The position numbers and the translations under genes are program-made. The notes beneath the pieces were generated by a model. That model saw nothing but the letters and a program-made list of their open reading frames with translations, was not told the origin of the DNA and did no database searches. From the NCBI RefSeq assembly GCF_016629665.1, contig NZ_JAEPRQ010000005.1, positions 1 to 64,000 of the forward strand: a stretch of 64,000 bases of DNA, read 5' to 3'. Position 1 is the stretch's first letter; each line of letters starts with the position of its first letter. Of this stretch, positions 63,491 through 64,000 are shown one piece after another. Origin of the DNA: Paracoccus caeni (GTDB lineage: Bacteria > Pseudomonadota > Alphaproteobacteria > Rhodobacterales > Rhodobacteraceae).

Positions 63491-64000
<510 letters not shown>

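Overview
The window reads as a chromosomal segment of a GC-rich alphaproteobacterium of the Rhodobacterales, most likely Paracoccus or a close relative. The main evidence is a two-piece, circularly permuted tmRNA whose tag reads ANDNRAPVALAA, a VPLPA-CTERM-like sorting tail, the sspB / DHDPS-like / fumC / DUF4169 / RHH neighbourhood, and strong G/C preference at third codon positions. About 66 protein genes are supported. Most are housekeeping genes, joined by accessory blocks.

Layout. 0-0.1 kb is the tail of an IS5-type transposase. 0.2-4.7 kb holds a pirin / DUF924 / HDAC-like operon, divergent from a dioxygenase-hydrolase fusion and a small GNAT gene. 4.7-7.6 kb has two L,D-transpeptidases, a CAP-domain lipoprotein and map. 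7.6-13.5 kb is a tightly overlapping operon on the minus strand (hslO, CoA-type Nudix, CCA-adding enzyme, ABC exporter, RNA m5U methyltransferase). 13.6-20 kb has a second Nudix, a receiver-PP2C phosphatase, ilvA, two paralogous membrane proteins separated by decayed coding sequence, and argG. 20-26.7 kb has mog, an HPP-CBS membrane protein, RHH and DUF4169 genes, fumC, a DHDPS-like lyase, sspB and ssrA. 26.7-34.9 kb has a PepSY protein, gnd, a thioesterase, pdxY, a MOSC protein, ppx-rlmE, an AraC regulator and miaA.

35-44.8 kb is the classic envelope run pyrH ... frr-uppS-cdsA-dxr-rseP-bamA-skp, but a NaChBac-type channel and a 438-bp spacer separate pyrH from frr. After skp the usual fabZ/lpxA continuation is missing. 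In its place are a collagen-like VPLPA-CTERM-type gene, an AT-richer gap, a nucleoside hydrolase and an Uup-type ABC-F ATPase. 49-52 kb has a zinc-metallopeptidase-like gene and rplU-rpmA-GNAT, without the obgE that usually follows. 52-64 kb is accessory: a Tat-exported amidohydrolase with a divergent LysR regulator, an LLM oxidoreductase, a PhoPQ-like two-component system with a PepSY protein next to an RTX repeat protein, and a dipeptide ABC importer operon with two M20 hydrolases, cut by the right edge.

The most unusual signals lie outside genes. Two diverged copies of a ~150-nt intergenic element (20142-20291 and 49029-49178) keep the same fold through at least five compensatory base-pair changes, as expected of a structured RNA or hairpin element family. 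A phased 11-bp tandem array lies at 22331-22385. A 31-bp repeat is shared between 22267 and 46046. Two near-identical OmpR-type operators (CTGACA direct repeats, 11-bp period) lie between the two-component operon and the RTX gene.
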